Of a stretch of DNA of 7,513 bases, positions 6,329 to 7,513 are shown piece by piece. How positions within the stretch are numbered: position 1 is the stretch's first letter; each line of letters opens with the position of its first letter. Source of the stretch: Bifidobacterium breve (GTDB lineage: Bacteria; Actinomycetota; Actinomycetes; Nanopelagicales; Nanopelagicaceae). The position numbers were made by a program, and so were the translations under genes. Under the pieces are notes generated by a model, which saw only the letters and a list, made by a program, of their open reading frames with translations, did not search any database and was not told where the DNA came from. The stretch spans positions 1 through 7,513 of the forward strand of contig CAMBGL010000057.1 of NCBI GenBank assembly GCA_945866155.1, given 5' to 3'.

Positions 6329-7438
6329 CTTCTTACCTTGGTAATTTGGTGCATCGGCAACGTGTAAAACATCATGCGGGTGGCTCTCTTGCAAGCCTGC
6401 TGCGGTAATTTGAATGAGGCGACCTTCGCGTCGAAGTGTTGCAATATCTGGAGCTCCTGCATAACCCATACCTGATCGCAGTCCACCAACTAATTGGTGT
6501 GTCACTTCTGCAACGCTGCCACTGTAAACAACGCGTCCTTCAATTCCTTCAGGAACTAATTTATCTTCAGATAAAACATCGTCTTGCATATAACGATCTT
6601 TGGAATAGGACTTTTGTTCTCCGCGAGATTGCATCGCACCAAGGGAGCCCATACCGCGATATGCCTTGTACTTTCGTCCATCAATTTCAACAAGTTCGCC
6701 AGGTGATTCTGCGCATCCGGCAAGAAGTGAACCAAGCATTACTGAATTTGCACCGGCAACAAGTGCTTTCACGATGTCACCAGAATATTGAAGTCCACCA
6801 TCGGCAATAAGTGGAATACCTGCTTTGGCACATGCTTTGCTTGCTTCAAGAATTGCAGTTATCTGTGGAACACCAACACCTGCAACAACACGTGTTGTAC
6901 AAATTGAACCTGGACCAACACCAACTTTTACCGCATCCGCTCCTGCATTGATCAGGGCCTGTGCACCAGCGCGAGTTGCAACATTGCCACCAATTATTTC
7001 GGTAATTGCTGAAAACTTTTTGATTCTCTCAATTGCATCAAGTACTGCGCGGTGATGACCGTGTGCTGTATCAACGACAACGACATCGACACCTGCCTCG
7101 ATGAGCGCTTGTGCGCGAGCAAAGCCATCGTCGCCAACGCCAACAGCAGCACCTGCTAGGCCAACATTTTTTACTAATTTCACATGAATTACTTGCGCTT
7201 CAATCGACAAGTTACGGTGAATGATTCCAATGCCGCCAGCTTTAGCCATTGCAATTGCCATCTCAGATTCAGTGACTGTATCCATGGCGGAAGAAACCAA
7301 TGGAATTGCGAGCGCGATATTTCGAGTCAGATGTGTTGCTGTATTTACTTCAGAAGGAACGACCTCAGATGCATCAGGAAGTAGCAAGACATCGTCATAT
7401 GTCAGGCCGAGCATCGCGATTTTCTCGTAATCGCTCAT
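6326..7438 (-). CDS. guaB: IMP dehydrogenase lacking the CBS (Bateman) domains
   Basis: This is the NAD-dependent enzyme that oxidises IMP to XMP, the rate-limiting step of GMP synthesis. Catalytic features are intact: SSAMDTVTE (49-57), the phosphate/IMP loop GVGPGSICTTR with catalytic Cys180 (173-183), ADGGLQYSGD (212-221), the flap MGSLGAMQSRG (263-273) and Arg282-Tyr283 in DRYMQ, then VPEGIEG (295-301) and a tail containing ESHPHDV (351-357). Typical bacterial IMPDH is about 490-500 residues because two CBS domains are inserted in the barrel. Here HRNLSIEAQ (74-82) passes after roughly ten residues straight to GAAVGVGDDG (96-105), so the insert is absent and the protein is only 370 residues. 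The frame is open throughout, so this is not a frameshift artefact. Start ATG 7438 follows GGAGGG by three bases. It is not GMP reductase, because the flap, Arg-Tyr pair and C-terminal motifs are IMPDH-like. It heads the guaB-guaB3-guaA-cyclophilin cluster. Confidence 0.95.
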   Translation of the reverse strand: MSDYEKIAMLGLTYDDVLLLPDASEVVPSEVNTATHLTRNIALAIPLVSSAMDTVTESEMAIAMAKAGGIGIIHRNLSIEAQVIHVKLVKNVGLAGAAVGVGDDGFARAQALIEAGVDVVVVDTAHGHHRAVLDAIERIKKFSAITEIIGGNVATRAGAQALINAGADAVKVGVGPGSICTTRVVAGVGVPQITAILEASKACAKAGIPLIADGGLQYSGDIVKALVAGANSVMLGSLLAGCAESPGELVEIDGRKYKAYRGMGSLGAMQSRGEQKSYSKDRYMQDDVLSEDKLVPEGIEGRVVYSGSVAEVTHQLVGGLRSGMGYAGAPDIATLRREGRLIQITAAGLQESHPHDVLHVADAPNYQGKK

Positions 7439-7513
7439 CGGCCCTCCATCTCGTATTCAATGAAGGCGTAAGTCTATCGGGGCTTTAGAGCCCTACTGCA
7501 CGCTCGATTTCAA
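7439..7513 (-). promoter_or_regulatory. guaB leader: Shine-Dalgarno, candidate -10, small hairpin, possible end of an upstream gene
   Basis: On the minus strand GGAGGG (7447 to 7442) is the guaB ribosome binding site. TAGACT (7476 to 7471) fits TAnnnT and would start a transcript near 7464; no -35 match is visible. A perfect 5-bp inverted repeat GGGCT/AGCCC with a 4-base loop lies at 7480-7493, with no T-run on either side, so it does not look like an intrinsic terminator. One minus-strand frame reads EIERAVGL and stops with TAA at 7487-7485. This could be the end of an upstream gene, but eight codons cannot prove it. I see no purine riboswitch; the space is too short for a complete one together with the ribosome binding site. 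Confidence 0.35.

Noticed and set aside
6436..6810. A 124-codon open frame on the plus strand
   Set aside because: It lies wholly antisense to guaB, has low-complexity Gln/Leu/His-rich content typical of a shadow frame, and resembles no family I know.
7439..7513. Purine riboswitch upstream of guaB
   Set aside because: Only a 5-bp hairpin is visible; the three-way junction and conserved loops of the purine family are not present in the 75 bases seen.
1..7513. CRISPR array, insertion sequence, tRNA/rRNA gene or defence system
   Set aside because: No regularly spaced repeats, transposase, terminal inverted repeats or structured RNA were seen; almost every base is in a recognised gene.

Overview
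The window looks like ordinary chromosome of a gene-dense, low-to-moderate-GC actinobacterium. I infer the phylum from three things: the tandem guaB-guaB3-guaA order, with GuaB3 being an IMP-dehydrogenase relative typical of Actinobacteria and Cyanobacteria; an actinobacterial-style PcrA helicase; and an exported cyclophilin of a type I associate with Actinobacteria. The base composition (mid-40s % GC by eye), very short intergenic gaps and overlapping genes would suit a streamlined aquatic actinobacterium such as the acI/Nanopelagicales group. That narrower placement is inference only.

Layout. Bases 1-2169 (minus) hold a PcrA/UvrD helicase whose last residues lie beyond the left edge. A 53-bp divergent gap (2170-2222) separates it from a plus-strand PIG-L/LmbE-type zinc deacetylase (2223-2963). 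That gene meets, tail to tail with a 1-bp gap, a four-gene minus-strand cluster. In transcription order the cluster is guaB (7438-6326), guaB3 (6314-5202), guaA (5209-3647) and an exported cyclophilin-type prolyl isomerase (3645-2965). Spacings are 11 bp, an 8-bp overlap and 1 bp, so one transcript is likely. Bases 7439-7513 are the leader of guaB and possibly the last codons of an upstream gene. No stretch over 300 bp lacks a gene.

How the genes work together. GuaB (IMP to XMP) and GuaA (XMP to GMP) are the two committed steps of guanine nucleotide synthesis. GuaB3 sits between them; to my knowledge its role in Actinobacteria is unsettled. The cyclophilin is coupled to the operon by position, not by an obvious pathway link. 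PcrA and the deacetylase are independent transcription units firing from a shared short promoter region.

The most notable observation is that this GuaB is only 370 residues long. It lacks the regulatory CBS (Bateman) domain pair and retains all visible catalytic motifs. The adjacent GuaB3 is also 370 residues but has His where the IMPDH catalytic Cys should be. The deacetylase also has an ambiguous start: a good Shine-Dalgarno lies downstream of its only ordinary start codon. I see no mobile element, CRISPR array, tRNA, rRNA or defence system, and nothing I would call a wholly new system.
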